From CADEED01 sp043747835 (GTDB lineage: Bacteria; Pseudomonadota; Gammaproteobacteria; Steroidobacterales; Steroidobacteraceae), in the NCBI GenBank assembly GCA_043747835.1, contig JAYTOK010000053.1:1-64000 (forward strand): a stretch of DNA of 64,000 nucleotides, read 5' to 3'. Shown one piece after another: positions 34,583 through 43,567 of the stretch (positions are counted from its first letter, which is position 1; each line of letters starts with the position of its first letter). The notes beneath the pieces were generated by a model, which did not search any database, was not told the DNA's origin, and was given only the letters and a program-made list of their open reading frames with translations. A program made the translations under genes and the position numbers.

Positions 34583-37372
34583 TCAGTGAGCCTCGTCCCA
34601 GTTGACGCCGCTTCCCACGTCGACCTTGAGGGGCACGCGCAGCTTGGCCGCCGCCATCATCCGCTCGCGCACCATCGCGATGGCTTCGTCGAGACGATCG
34701 GCGCGCACTTCGAGCACGAGTTCGTCGTGCACCTGCATGATCAGGCGCACGTCGCCCCCGGCCGCGCCGCACCACGCATCCACAGAAATCATCGCGCGCT
34801 TGATGATGTCGGCCGCGGTGCCCTGCATGGGGGCGTTGATCGCGGCGCGCTCCGCAGCCTGCTGGAACTGCTTGTTGCGCGCATTGATGTCCGGTAGGTA
34901 GAGCCGGCGGCCGAACACCGTCTCGACGTACCCTTGGGCCCTGGCAGCGGCGCGCGTCTCTTCCATGTAGCGTTTGACGCCGGGATAGCGCGCGAAATAG
35001 AGCTCGATGTACTCCTGCGCCGCGCCACGCGGAATGCCGAGCTGCTTCGCGAGGCCGAACGCGCTCATGCCGTAAATGAGGCCGAAGTTGATCGCCTTCG
35101 CCGAGCGGCGCTGGTCAGACGTGACCTCATCTAGTTTCGCGCCGAACACTTCGGCCGCGGTCGCCTGGTGGATGTCGCGGTCGAGGGCGAAAGCGTCGAG
35201 CAGGCCCTGGTCGCCGGAGAGATGCGCCATGATGCGCAGCTCGATCTGCGAATAGTCGGCCGCGAGCAGCAGATGTCCGGGCGGCGCGATGAAGGCCTGG
35301 CGGATGCGCCGGCCCTCCGGCGTTCGGATCGGGATGTTCTGCAGGTTCGGATCCTGCGACGAGAGTCGTCCCGTCGCGGCCACGGCCTGGTGGTAGCTGG
35401 TGTGGACGCGGCCCGTCGTTGCGTTGATCTGCTCGGGTAGTTTGTCGGTGTATGTGGATTTGAGCTTCGAGAGATTGCGGTGCTCGAGGATGATCTGCGG
35501 CAGCTTGTAGTTCTCCGCGAGCTCTTCGAGCACGTCTTCCGCCGTTGAAGGCTGGCCCGTCGGCGTCTTGCGCACGACCGGCAGCTGCATCTTCTCGAAG
35601 AGGATGTTGCCGAGCTGCTTCGGGGAGTCCAGGTTGAACGGCGCGCCGGCTTCCTTGTGGGCTTCGCCCAGGAGCTCCATCAATCGCTTCGCGAGTTCGT
35701 TGCCCTGGGTCTTCAGCATCTGCCGGTCGAGCAGCACGCCATGCTCTTCCATGCGCAGCAGCACCGGCACCAGTGGTTGCTCGATCTCCTCGTAGAGCTT
35801 GCGCAGCGGCTCCTGTGCCTGGATCTGCGGCCACAGGACTTCATGCAGCCGCAGCGTGACGTCGGAATCTTCGGCCGAGTATTCGGATGCCTTGTCGACG
35901 GGCACCTGGCTGAACGAAATCTGTTTCGCGCCTTTTCCGGCGACGTCCTCATAGTGAATCGTGCGGATGCCGAGGTAGCGCTCGGCGGCCGAGTCCATGT
36001 CGTGGCGCTGCACGCTGTTCCAGACATACGACTCGAGCATCGAGTCGAAGCGCATGCCCGCGACCGCGATGCCGTGACGCGCGAGGACATGCGCGTCGTA
36101 TTTCAGGTGATGTCCGAGCTTCGCGTGTGCTGCGGATTCGAGCAGCGGTTTGAGTTTCGCGAGACTCGCGTCGCAGTCGAGCTGAGGAGGCGCGCCGGCG
36201 TAGTCGTGGCACAGCGGCAGATAGGCGGCGACGCCCGGCGAGACGGCGAAAGACACGCCGACGATGCGTGCATGCATGTATTCGAGGCTGGTCGTCTCGG
36301 TGTCGAACGCAAACAGCTTCGCGGCGGAGAGTTTCGCGATCCACTCGTCGAGCTGCGCGTCCGTCGTGATCGTCTCGTAGACCCGCGGCGCACTCGCGAC
36401 GATCTGCGCCTTCTCATCCAGGACTGGGCTGATGCCCGGTGCCGCGGATGCGCCGGCAACCGCCGACTGGCTGCTTGCGGCGGGCGCGTCGGTCGTGATC
36501 GCCGCGGACTCCGTCCCCCCACCGTCGAGCTGCTTGAGCAACGATCGCAGTTCGAGCTTCGTGTAGAGCGCGCGCAGCGCCTCAGTGTCGGGAGCGCGGC
36601 GCTCGAGCCCGTCGAGCGTGACGGGAAGCGTCAGGTCCGTACGGATCGTCGCGAGCTTGCGCGCGAGCGCGAGCGTGTCGAGACCCGCGCGCAGATTCTC
36701 GCCGACCTTGCCGCTCACATTCGCGGCATCGGCAACCAGAGCGTCGAGCGTCTGGTATTGCCCGAGCCACTTCGCGGCCGTCTTGGGGCCGACCTTGTCG
36801 ATGCCCGGGATGTTGTCCGAGCTGTCGCCGACCAACGCGAGGTAGTCGATGATCTGTTCGGGAAACACGTCGAACTTCGCCTTCACGCCCGCGCGATCGA
36901 GCACCGTGCCGCTCATGGTGTTGATGCACGTGATCTGCGGCGACACGAGCTGCGCCATGTCCTTGTCGCCGGTCGAGATGAGCACGCTCATGCCGCGCTT
37001 CGCGGCGTCGCAGGCCAGCGTGCCGATCACGTCGTCGGCTTCGACGCCGGTTTCGCGCAGGATCGGCAGGCCAAGACCGCGCACCGCTTCGAACAGCGGC
37101 TCGATCTGCGAGCGCAGGTCATCGGGCATCGGGGGGCGGTGAGCTTTGTATTCCGCGAACAGTTCATCGCGGAACGTCTTGCCGGACGCGTCGAACACCA
37201 CCGCGATTTTCGCCGGGTCGTAGTCCTTGAGAAACTTCGCGAGCATGTTGAGCACGCCGAACACGGCGCCGGTCGGCTCACCCCGCGAGTTGGTGAACGG
37301 CGGCAGCGCGTGAAACGCGCGATACAGATACGACGAGCCGTCGACGAGGACGAGATCGGGGCGATTCGACAT
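34583..37372 (-). CDS. polA: DNA polymerase I
   Basis: 929 residues with all three domains. 5'-3' exonuclease about 1-290 (LVLVDGSSYLYRAFH, GDKDMAQLV), 3'-5' proofreading about 330-520 with intact FDTETTSLEY, and polymerase with motif A DYSQIELRI, motif B RRSAKAINFGLIYG and motif C QVHDELVLEV. It fills gaps in repair and removes RNA primers. First residues overlap no other gene; lptM lies 9 bases upstream in the same direction. Confidence 0.98.
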   Translation of the reverse strand: MSNRPDLVLVDGSSYLYRAFHALPPFTNSRGEPTGAVFGVLNMLAKFLKDYDPAKIAVVFDASGKTFRDELFAEYKAHRPPMPDDLRSQIEPLFEAVRGLGLPILRETGVEADDVIGTLACDAAKRGMSVLISTGDKDMAQLVSPQITCINTMSGTVLDRAGVKAKFDVFPEQIIDYLALVGDSSDNIPGIDKVGPKTAAKWLGQYQTLDALVADAANVSGKVGENLRAGLDTLALARKLATIRTDLTLPVTLDGLERRAPDTEALRALYTKLELRSLLKQLDGGGTESAAITTDAPAASSQSAVAGASAAPGISPVLDEKAQIVASAPRVYETITTDAQLDEWIAKLSAAKLFAFDTETTSLEYMHARIVGVSFAVSPGVAAYLPLCHDYAGAPPQLDCDASLAKLKPLLESAAHAKLGHHLKYDAHVLARHGIAVAGMRFDSMLESYVWNSVQRHDMDSAAERYLGIRTIHYEDVAGKGAKQISFSQVPVDKASEYSAEDSDVTLRLHEVLWPQIQAQEPLRKLYEEIEQPLVPVLLRMEEHGVLLDRQMLKTQGNELAKRLMELLGEAHKEAGAPFNLDSPKQLGNILFEKMQLPVVRKTPTGQPSTAEDVLEELAENYKLPQIILEHRNLSKLKSTYTDKLPEQINATTGRVHTSYHQAVAATGRLSSQDPNLQNIPIRTPEGRRIRQAFIAPPGHLLLAADYSQIELRIMAHLSGDQGLLDAFALDRDIHQATAAEVFGAKLDEVTSDQRRSAKAINFGLIYGMSAFGLAKQLGIPRGAAQEYIELYFARYPGVKRYMEETRAAARAQGYVETVFGRRLYLPDINARNKQFQQAAERAAINAPMQGTAADIIKRAMISVDAWCGAAGGDVRLIMQVHDELVLEVRADRLDEAIAMVRERMMAAAKLRVPLKVDVGSGVNWDEAH

Positions 37373-37381
37373 TTGAATGAC

Positions 37382-37681
37382 CTAGTTCTTGGGCGGCGGC
37401 GCGCCGTTCTTCTTCGCGGTCTCTTCGGAGCTTCCGGGAACAGGAGAGGCGGGCGCGGTGACTTCCGACGCGGGCGACGCGGGCGTTTCCGGCGAGTCCA
37501 CGGTCTGTGGCGAGTTCGAGGCTTCCGGCGTGCCGCCGGGTTCGGGCGCCTGGATCGGACGCGTCACGATGTCGCGCGCGGCGCCCGGTAGATAGAGATC
37601 GCCCTGGCGCCCGCAGCTCGCGAGCGCCGCAATGCCGGCAAGCAGGGCCGACGACGTCACGATGAGTCCTGCACGCTTCAT
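37382..37681 (-). CDS. lptM: LptM-like small lipoprotein
   Basis: 99 residues from the ATG at 37681, overlapping the thioesterase stop (ATGA). Lipoprotein signal ending in LASC, then GRQGDLYLPG, the short motif of LptM (YifL), which assists LptD disulfide maturation in E. coli. After residue 45 the protein is a low-complexity Pro/Ser/Glu/Ala tail that other family members also carry. In E. coli the gene lies near dapF, here near polA and argH. Confidence 0.75.
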   Translation of the reverse strand: MKRAGLIVTSSALLAGIAALASCGRQGDLYLPGAARDIVTRPIQAPEPGGTPEASNSPQTVDSPETPASPASEVTAPASPVPGSSEETAKKNGAPPPKN

Positions 37682-38112
37682 TTCGGTCTCCACTCGACCA
37701 CGGCGATCGTGAGACGCGACACACATACCAATCGTTCCCCGGGATCGCGAATCTCGATGCTCCAGACGTGGCTGCGCGCGCCGATGTGGAATGCACGCGC
37801 GGTGCCGGTCACGAGTCCGTCGCTCACCGGTCGCAAATGGTTGGCGTTGATTTCCTGCCCGAGGCAGCGGAAACGCTCACGGTCGACGACGAAGTTCGCG
37901 GCAACACTGCCGAGCGTTTCCGCGAACGCAACCGACGCGCCACCATGCAGGTAACCCATCGGTTGCCGGGTGCGCGCTTCGACGGGCATCGTGCCGCGCA
38001 GGTAATCCGGGCCGAGCTCCGTGAATACGATTCCCAGATGATCCGACAACAGGCCGATCTGGCTGCCCATCGCGTCTTCGACCGTCGGATTGGCGAACCA
38101 GATTCCCATCAT
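37678..38112 (-). CDS. Hotdog-fold thioesterase (MenI/EntH type)
   Basis: 144 residues from the ATG at 38112, 13 bases after argH. Hotdog fold with LHGGASVAFAETLGSVAA, whose Glu on the central helix is the catalytic residue in this group, and GTARAFHIGARSHVWSIEI. Cleaves aromatic or aliphatic acyl-CoA or acyl-carrier thioesters in relatives. Position at the end of the arginine cluster could be chance; a thioesterase acting on acyl-CoA next to an N-acyl pathway is worth noting. Confidence 0.82.
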   Translation of the reverse strand: MMGIWFANPTVEDAMGSQIGLLSDHLGIVFTELGPDYLRGTMPVEARTRQPMGYLHGGASVAFAETLGSVAANFVVDRERFRCLGQEINANHLRPVSDGLVTGTARAFHIGARSHVWSIEIRDPGERLVCVSRLTIAVVEWRPK

Positions 38113-38125
38113 GTCTCCGGGGCGG

Positions 38126-39310
38126 TTACTTGCGGTACTTCTCGCCGATGCGGCGATACGCCTCGCGGAATGGAATGCCTTCGCTCGCGACGAGCGCGTT
38201 CGCTTCCTCGGCCGCGTGGATTGCGGGGTCGAGTTTGACCGTCTCGGCGCGGAAACGCACGCCATCGATTCCTAGGCCCATGATGGAGGCGGTGGCGAGC
38301 GCGAGATCGATGCCGCGGAACAGCGGCGGCTTGATGAGCTGCAGATCCCGCTGATAACCCGAGGGTAGCTTCGCAAAGATGCCGAGCACTTCCGTCAGCG
38401 CCGATTGCGCTACCGCCGTGCGGCCGCGCACGAGCTCGAACACGTCGGGATTGCGCTTCTGCGGCATGATCGACGAGCCGGTCGTAAACGAATCCGGCAG
38501 CTCGACGAACGCGAATTCCTGCGTATAGAAAAGCAGGAGGTCGGCCGCGAGGCGCCCAAGGTCCTGCATGAACAGCGTGCACTCGAACAGCAGTTGCGAC
38601 TCGGCCTTGCCGCGTGCGAGCTGCACGGCGGTCACCGGCGAATGGACCTGGTCGAAGCCAAGAGCTGCCCGCGTATGCTCGCGATCGAGCGGCAGACCCG
38701 GCGTGCCGTAACCCGCGGCCGAACCGAGCGGGCTCTTCGACGCGCGGCGTGTGCAGGCGGTGAAGCCCGCCGCGTCATCGCGCAGCTCCGCGGCGAAGCC
38801 GCCGGCCCACAGCGTCACGCTGCTGGGCATGGCCTGCTGCATGTGCGTGTAGCCGGGCAGCGCAAGGCTGCCCTGCCGCGCAGCCAGTGCGTCCAGCGAG
38901 ACCGCGACGCCTTCAGCCACGGCCGCGAGTTCCGTGGCCGCGTCGAGTAGATAGAGGCGCAGCGCCGTCAGGACCTGGTCATTGCGCGAGCGGCCGAGAT
39001 GCACGCGCCCGCCCGCGGCGCCGATGCGGGCCGTCAGGTGTCTTTCGAGCGCCGTCTGTCCGTCCTCGTCCGAGAGCGCGATCTTCCACTTCCCGTCGGC
39101 GTGCTCAGCGCCGATCGCCAGCAACCCTTCGCGAATCGCTTTCAAATCCACGTCCGCGAGGAGCTTCTGCACGTTCAGCATTTCGGCGTGCGCGATCGAC
39201 GCGCGCACGTCGTATCGCACGAGACGCTCGTCGAGCGCGTAGTCGTCGCCCGCCGTGTACGCGAGTACGCGTTCGTCGAGCGGCGCTCCCTTGTCCCAGA
39301 GTCGGCTCAT
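38126..39310 (-). CDS. argH: Argininosuccinate lyase (short form)
   Basis: 394 residues. Last step of arginine synthesis: argininosuccinate to arginine and fumarate. The fumarase/aspartase signature GSSIMPQKRNPD and the conserved HLGRSRNDQVLTALRLYLLD and GYTHMQQAMPSS are present. Most family members have about 460 residues; this one stops after FREAYRRIGEKYRK, lacking roughly the last 45-60 residues of the C-terminal domain that help close the active site. The core catalytic residues remain. Confidence 0.94.
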   Translation of the reverse strand: MSRLWDKGAPLDERVLAYTAGDDYALDERLVRYDVRASIAHAEMLNVQKLLADVDLKAIREGLLAIGAEHADGKWKIALSDEDGQTALERHLTARIGAAGGRVHLGRSRNDQVLTALRLYLLDAATELAAVAEGVAVSLDALAARQGSLALPGYTHMQQAMPSSVTLWAGGFAAELRDDAAGFTACTRRASKSPLGSAAGYGTPGLPLDREHTRAALGFDQVHSPVTAVQLARGKAESQLLFECTLFMQDLGRLAADLLLFYTQEFAFVELPDSFTTGSSIMPQKRNPDVFELVRGRTAVAQSALTEVLGIFAKLPSGYQRDLQLIKPPLFRGIDLALATASIMGLGIDGVRFRAETVKLDPAIHAAEEANALVASEGIPFREAYRRIGEKYRK

Positions 39311-39320
39311 TCGCGCAGCT

Positions 39321-40247
39321 CTATTTCCCGATCTGCTGCTCGGCGGGCGAGAGCGCGTTGATGTCGGCGACGACCAGCGTGCCCGCGCCTTCGTTCGTGA
39401 ACACTTCGGCGAGGATGCCTTCGGGCGACTTGTACGACATCACGTGCACGCGGCGCACGCCGCCGCGCAGCGCGTCTTCGATCGCCTTCGCCTTCGGCAG
39501 CATGCCGTCGACGATCTTCTTCTCCTCGCGCAGGCGCTTGAGGCCGGCGAGATCGGTGTAAGAGATGATCGAGCTCGGATCCTCAACACGCTCCAGAATG
39601 CCCGGCGCGCCCGTGCACAGCATCAGCTTCTCGGCGTTCAACGCCGCGCCGATGGCCGCGGCCACGGTGTCGCCGTTGATGTTGAGCAGCGTGCCGTTCC
39701 CGTCGGCGGACAGCGGGCTCACGATCGGCATCAGGCCGTTGTCGAGCAGCTTGGTCAGGACCGAGGTGTCGACGAAGTCGATGTCGCCGACGAAACCGTA
39801 GTCGACGGTCTGGCCGTCGACTTGCACCGGTCCGCGCTTGTGCGCGCGGATCAGGCCGGCATCGACGCCGCTGATGCCCACCGCGTCGATGTTGATCTCG
39901 CGGCACAGCGCCAGCAGCTTTGTGTTGATGAGGCCGTTCAACACCATCGACGTCGCGTCGATCGCCTTCTGGTCGGTGACTCGGCGGCCTTGCACCATGC
40001 GCGTGGGCACGCCGAGCGCTTCGGTGACTTCGGTGAGCTGCGGTCCGCCCCCGTGCACGAACACGACGCGCACGCCGAAGTAGTGAAGTATCGCGATCTG
40101 TTCGATCAGGCCGCGCACGGCCGCCGCGTCGGCGAACACGCCACCGCCGGCCTTCACCACGAAGGTCTTCCCCTTGTACATGCGGATGTAGGGCGCCGCG
40201 CTGCGCAGGCTGCGGATGGCGGCGGCGGGATCGGGACGATGCATCAT
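39321..40247 (-). CDS. argB: Acetylglutamate kinase family (single-domain)
   Basis: 308 residues. Phosphorylates N-acylglutamate. Amino-acid kinase fold: FVVKAGGGVF, VVFVHGGGPQL, GDIDFVD, NINGDTVAAAIGAAL and the closing FTNEGAGTLVV. An N-terminal helix of about 25 residues precedes the first strand, as in arginine-sensitive kinases. There is no C-terminal GNAT domain, unlike the fused synthase/kinase of Xanthomonas, so it cannot also make N-acetylglutamate. Downstream of argF' by 24 bases. Confidence 0.92.
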   Translation of the reverse strand: MMHRPDPAAAIRSLRSAAPYIRMYKGKTFVVKAGGGVFADAAAVRGLIEQIAILHYFGVRVVFVHGGGPQLTEVTEALGVPTRMVQGRRVTDQKAIDATSMVLNGLINTKLLALCREINIDAVGISGVDAGLIRAHKRGPVQVDGQTVDYGFVGDIDFVDTSVLTKLLDNGLMPIVSPLSADGNGTLLNINGDTVAAAIGAALNAEKLMLCTGAPGILERVEDPSSIISYTDLAGLKRLREEKKIVDGMLPKAKAIEDALRGGVRRVHVMSYKSPEGILAEVFTNEGAGTLVVADINALSPAEQQIGK

Positions 40248-40271
40248 GGCGGGATTCCGTTCGGAAGGTTG

Positions 40272-41279
40272 TTAGTGTTGCGGCGAGGAAAGCAGTTGGT
40301 GCAGGACGGCCGCCTGGACCGTCATGCGATTGAAGGCTTCGCGCTGCACGACGCTGCGCCGGCCATCGAGCACCTCGTCGGCGACGGCGACATTACGCCG
40401 CACCGGCAGGCAGTGCATGAGTTTGGCGTCGACGGCGGTGCGCGTGAACCAGGTGTCGCGCACGCACCAGTCGGCGAGGTTCGCGCGCTGGCGCGCGTCC
40501 GCCTCGGCGTTGCCGTAGTTCGAGGTCGAGCCCCATTCCTTGGCGTAGATGATGTGCGCGCCGTTGAGTGCCTCTTCGCGGTCGGTGGTCTCGCGCACGC
40601 TGCCGCCCGACGCGGCCGCGGCCTGTGCCGCCTTCTGCATGATCTGCGCGGGCAGGGCGAACCCTTCTGGACGCAGCACCACGACTTCCATGCCGCGCAT
40701 CGCGGCCATGTGCACGGTGGCCGACGGCACGGCGAGCGGCAACGCGCGCGGGTGATTCACCCACGACAACACGAACTTTGCACGGCGAGGCACAGCCAGG
40801 TCGTCGAGCGTCTTCCAGTCGGCCAGCGCCTGGCAGGGATGGTTGATCGCCGACTCCATGTTGATGAGCGGCTTGTTCACGAGACTCGCCATTTCGCGGA
40901 AGTTGGTTTCCGCGAGATCGGCTTGCAGATCGGTGCCGCCTGCGAAGGCCCGGATGCCGAGAACGTCGCAATAGTGGGCCAATACGGGAACTCCCTCGCG
41001 AGCATGCTCCGCTGGCGCGCCATTCATGACCGCGCCGCGACGGGTCTCGAGCTGCCACGTGCCATTGCCCGCGGAGACCACGAACGAGGTTCCGCCGAGC
41101 TTCGCCATCGCCGCCTGCATCGAAGCGAGCGTGCGCAGCGAGGGATTGAAGAAGAGCAGTCCCAGGATTTTTCCGGCTAGCGCCTGCGGCTCCGGCTTCC
41201 TCTGCAGACGGTCCGCGAGGGACAGCAGCTCGACGACCTGTTCGCGAGTGAGGTCGGCGAGATCGAGGAAGTTGTTCAT
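40272..41279 (-). CDS. argF': N-acylornithine carbamoyltransferase (acetyl/succinyl-type)
   Basis: 335 residues. Carbamoyl-phosphate motif FFNPSLRT (SxRT form), INMESAINHPCQALAD and the Cys motif MHCLPVRRN match acetylornithine (AOTCase) and succinylornithine (SOTCase) transcarbamylases rather than ordinary OTCase. At the known specificity position (Glu92 in Xanthomonas AOTCase, Pro90 in Bacteroides SOTCase) this protein has Ala90 (GAPAEH). The carboxylated Lys302 of AOTCase is Ala298 here. WQLETRRGAVMNG and MHCLPVRRN are closer to SOTCase. The acyl group is therefore uncertain, but free ornithine is unlikely. Confidence 0.88.
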   Translation of the reverse strand: MNNFLDLADLTREQVVELLSLADRLQRKPEPQALAGKILGLLFFNPSLRTLASMQAAMAKLGGTSFVVSAGNGTWQLETRRGAVMNGAPAEHAREGVPVLAHYCDVLGIRAFAGGTDLQADLAETNFREMASLVNKPLINMESAINHPCQALADWKTLDDLAVPRRAKFVLSWVNHPRALPLAVPSATVHMAAMRGMEVVVLRPEGFALPAQIMQKAAQAAAASGGSVRETTDREEALNGAHIIYAKEWGSTSNYGNAEADARQRANLADWCVRDTWFTRTAVDAKLMHCLPVRRNVAVADEVLDGRRSVVQREAFNRMTVQAAVLHQLLSSPQH

Positions 41280-41292
41280 TCGAACGAGTTCT

Positions 41293-42465
41293 TCATAGAT
41301 CCACGAGTGCCGCGCGCAGCCGGTCGATGTGCTCTTCCTTCAGAACAAACGCGGGCAGCAATCGCAGGATCGCGGGATCGCCCGCGGTGCCGGCGAGGAT
41401 GTCTTTCGCGAGCAGCGCCTTCTGGATGTCTTTCGCGGGTTTGTTCACGCGCAGGCCGTGCAGGAACCCGAGTCCCTGAAAGTCCACGACGGGGCCGACC
41501 TTGCAGGTCTTGCGCAGATAGGCAGACACGCGCGTGACGTTCTCGAGCAGGCCTTCCTTCTCGATCGCGTCGATCGTCGCCTCGGCAACGGCGCAGGCCA
41601 TGGGGCCGCCGCCGAAAGTCGTGCCCAGGTTCTCGAGCTTGAGCGCGGCGGTGATCGCCGGCGTCAGCAGCATCGCTGAGACGGGGAAGCCGTTGCCGAG
41701 GGCCTTCGCCGTCGTGAGGATGTCGGGCATCACGCCGTAGTAGTTGGCCGCGAAAGGCGTGCCGCTGCGACCGACGCCGCATTGGACCTCGTCGAAGATC
41801 AACAGCGCGCCGGTCTCGTTGCACCGGCTGCGAAGTGCCGAAAGGAATTCCTGGCCCATGTCGAACGCACCGCCCACGCCTTGCACGGGCTCGACGATGA
41901 CCGCGGCCGTGTTTTCGGTCACGTGATTCGCGATGTCGGCGACGTCGCGGCGCTTGATCCAGGAGACGTCGAACGGCGCGCGCGGCAGGAAGAGCCATTT
42001 CTGCGGCGCATTCCACGTCGTCGACGCGCACGCGGCGGTGCGGCCGTGGAAGCTCTGCTCGACCGCGGCGACATGCGTGCGGCCGGGACGCATCTTGAAC
42101 GCCATCTTGAACGCGTTCTCGTTGGCCTCGGCGCCCGAGTTGATCCAGAACACGCTGTCGAAGGGCAGCTTCGAAAACGCGAGGAGTTTCTTCGCGGCGC
42201 GCGCCCGGACTTCCATCGGCACGGCGTTCGTCTGGAAATTCATCTGCGCGGCCTGGTCGGTCAGCGCCTTTGTCCAGCCTTTGTGGCCGTATCCGAGCGA
42301 TGCGACGGCGTGGCCGCCATAGAGATCCAGGATCTTGCGGCCGTCGCGTGTATGCAGCCAGACGCCGTCGGCGCCGACCACTTCGATCGCGTACTGCGCA
42401 TAGACGGGCGCGAGGCCGTCGGCGGGGGATTGATATCCCGGTAGTTTGTTCGCTTCCGCGTTCAT
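41293..42465 (-). CDS. argD: Acylornithine aminotransferase
   Basis: 390 residues. PLP-dependent class III aminotransferase making N-acylornithine from the semialdehyde. LYGGHAVASLGYGH, INSGAEANENAFKMA, LIFDEVQCGVGRSG and the PLP lysine in TTAKALGNGFP are visible. Lies between argC and argF', with 13-19 base gaps, so clearly one operon. Position fixes its role in arginine rather than lysine or GABA metabolism. Confidence 0.93.
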   Translation of the reverse strand: MNAEANKLPGYQSPADGLAPVYAQYAIEVVGADGVWLHTRDGRKILDLYGGHAVASLGYGHKGWTKALTDQAAQMNFQTNAVPMEVRARAAKKLLAFSKLPFDSVFWINSGAEANENAFKMAFKMRPGRTHVAAVEQSFHGRTAACASTTWNAPQKWLFLPRAPFDVSWIKRRDVADIANHVTENTAAVIVEPVQGVGGAFDMGQEFLSALRSRCNETGALLIFDEVQCGVGRSGTPFAANYYGVMPDILTTAKALGNGFPVSAMLLTPAITAALKLENLGTTFGGGPMACAVAEATIDAIEKEGLLENVTRVSAYLRKTCKVGPVVDFQGLGFLHGLRVNKPAKDIQKALLAKDILAGTAGDPAILRLLPAFVLKEEHIDRLRAALVDL

Positions 42466-42484
42466 GGAATGAGTTCCGGTCTCT

Positions 42485-43552
42485 TCATGTCCAACCGGGC
42501 GCGGGGGCCGTGAGGCCTGCGGTTTCCGGTAGTTTGAACAGGCGATTCATCCACTGCACCGCGCCACCGGCCGCACCCTTGTTGAGGTTGTCGACCGTGC
42601 ACATCACGGCGATCGTGCGGCCATTCGCCGCCGCCGAGACGTGCGCGTAGTTGGAGGCGACGATGTCCTTCACGCGCGGCGCGTTGTCGAGTACGCGCAC
42701 GAAGGATGCCCCTTTGTAGTATTCGCGCAGCATCGCGATCGCGGCCGCCGTGTCGCGCGGCGACTTGAGCTTCGCCTGCACGGTGGCGTGGATGCCGCGC
42801 GCGAAGGGACCCGAGTGCGGCACGAAGGAGTAATCGGCGTCGAGACCCGAGGCGGCCTTCGCGAGCGCCGTGATCTCGGGCGTGTGGCGGTGGCCGAGGG
42901 CGCCGTAAGAATAGAGATCGCTATGACGCGTCGGGTGATGCGTGCCTTCGACGGGCTTGCGGCCCGAGCCCGTGCTGCCGGTGACGCCGCTCACGAACAG
43001 CAGCGGCTCGATCCAGCCGGACGCGAGCAATGGCACGCTAGCGAGCAGGATGGACGTCGAGAAACAGCCGGGATGCGCGACGTGCGTCGTCGGCACCAAC
43101 TTCAGGTGTTCGGGCACGGCGCACGTGAATTGCGCGAGACGGTGCGGCGCGCCGTGCGTGTGTTTGTAAACAGCTTCGTACGCCGCGGCGGTCGAGTAGC
43201 GAAAGTCCGCCGAGATGTCGACGAAGCGCGGCTTGGTGCCGGCCGCCTCGGCCGCCTTCAGCAGGTTGTCGATCAACGCGGCGGCGGCGCCATGCGGCGC
43301 GGCGCAGAACACGGCGGACGTCGGTTCCTTCGAGATCAACGCGGCGATTTCCGCCTGCGACTTGAAGGTGGTGTTGCCCAGCACGCCGGCGAGATGCGGG
43401 AACGACTTGCCCGCGGGTTCGCCCGGCGAGCTGTCGGAGAGCACGCCCGCAAGCGTGAAGTCGGGGTGGCCGAGGATCAGGCGGATGAGCTCGCCGGAGA
43501 CATAGCCGGTGCCACCTAAAACGATGGCGGGAATCTTGTTGGTCATGGCCAA
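42485..43552 (-). CDS. argC: N-acylglutamyl-phosphate reductase
   Basis: 355 residues; ATG 43546 is an alternative start two codons later. NADP-binding IVLGGTGYVSGELIRLI, catalytic Cys in HVAHPGCFSTSILLA, GVTGSTGSGRKP and the dimer/active-site GHRHTPEI. Reduces the acylglutamyl phosphate made by ArgB to the semialdehyde. It lies 15 bases after the P-loop gene. Confidence 0.94.
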   Translation of the reverse strand: MAMTNKIPAIVLGGTGYVSGELIRLILGHPDFTLAGVLSDSSPGEPAGKSFPHLAGVLGNTTFKSQAEIAALISKEPTSAVFCAAPHGAAAALIDNLLKAAEAAGTKPRFVDISADFRYSTAAAYEAVYKHTHGAPHRLAQFTCAVPEHLKLVPTTHVAHPGCFSTSILLASVPLLASGWIEPLLFVSGVTGSTGSGRKPVEGTHHPTRHSDLYSYGALGHRHTPEITALAKAASGLDADYSFVPHSGPFARGIHATVQAKLKSPRDTAAAIAMLREYYKGASFVRVLDNAPRVKDIVASNYAHVSAAANGRTIAVMCTVDNLNKGAAGGAVQWMNRLFKLPETAGLTAPAPGWT

Positions 43553-43567
43553 AGTTTCTTTCGAGAG

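Noticed and set aside
35657..37591. Long plus-strand open frame of 644 codons opposite polA
   Set aside because: Arg/Ala/Gly-rich translation without domains, exactly antisense to a well-conserved gene; a by-product of GC-rich third positions.
39255..41180. Plus-strand open frame of 641 codons opposite argH-argB-argF'
   Set aside because: Crosses three real genes and their gaps, has His/Arg/Asp-rich composition and no motif; antisense shadow.
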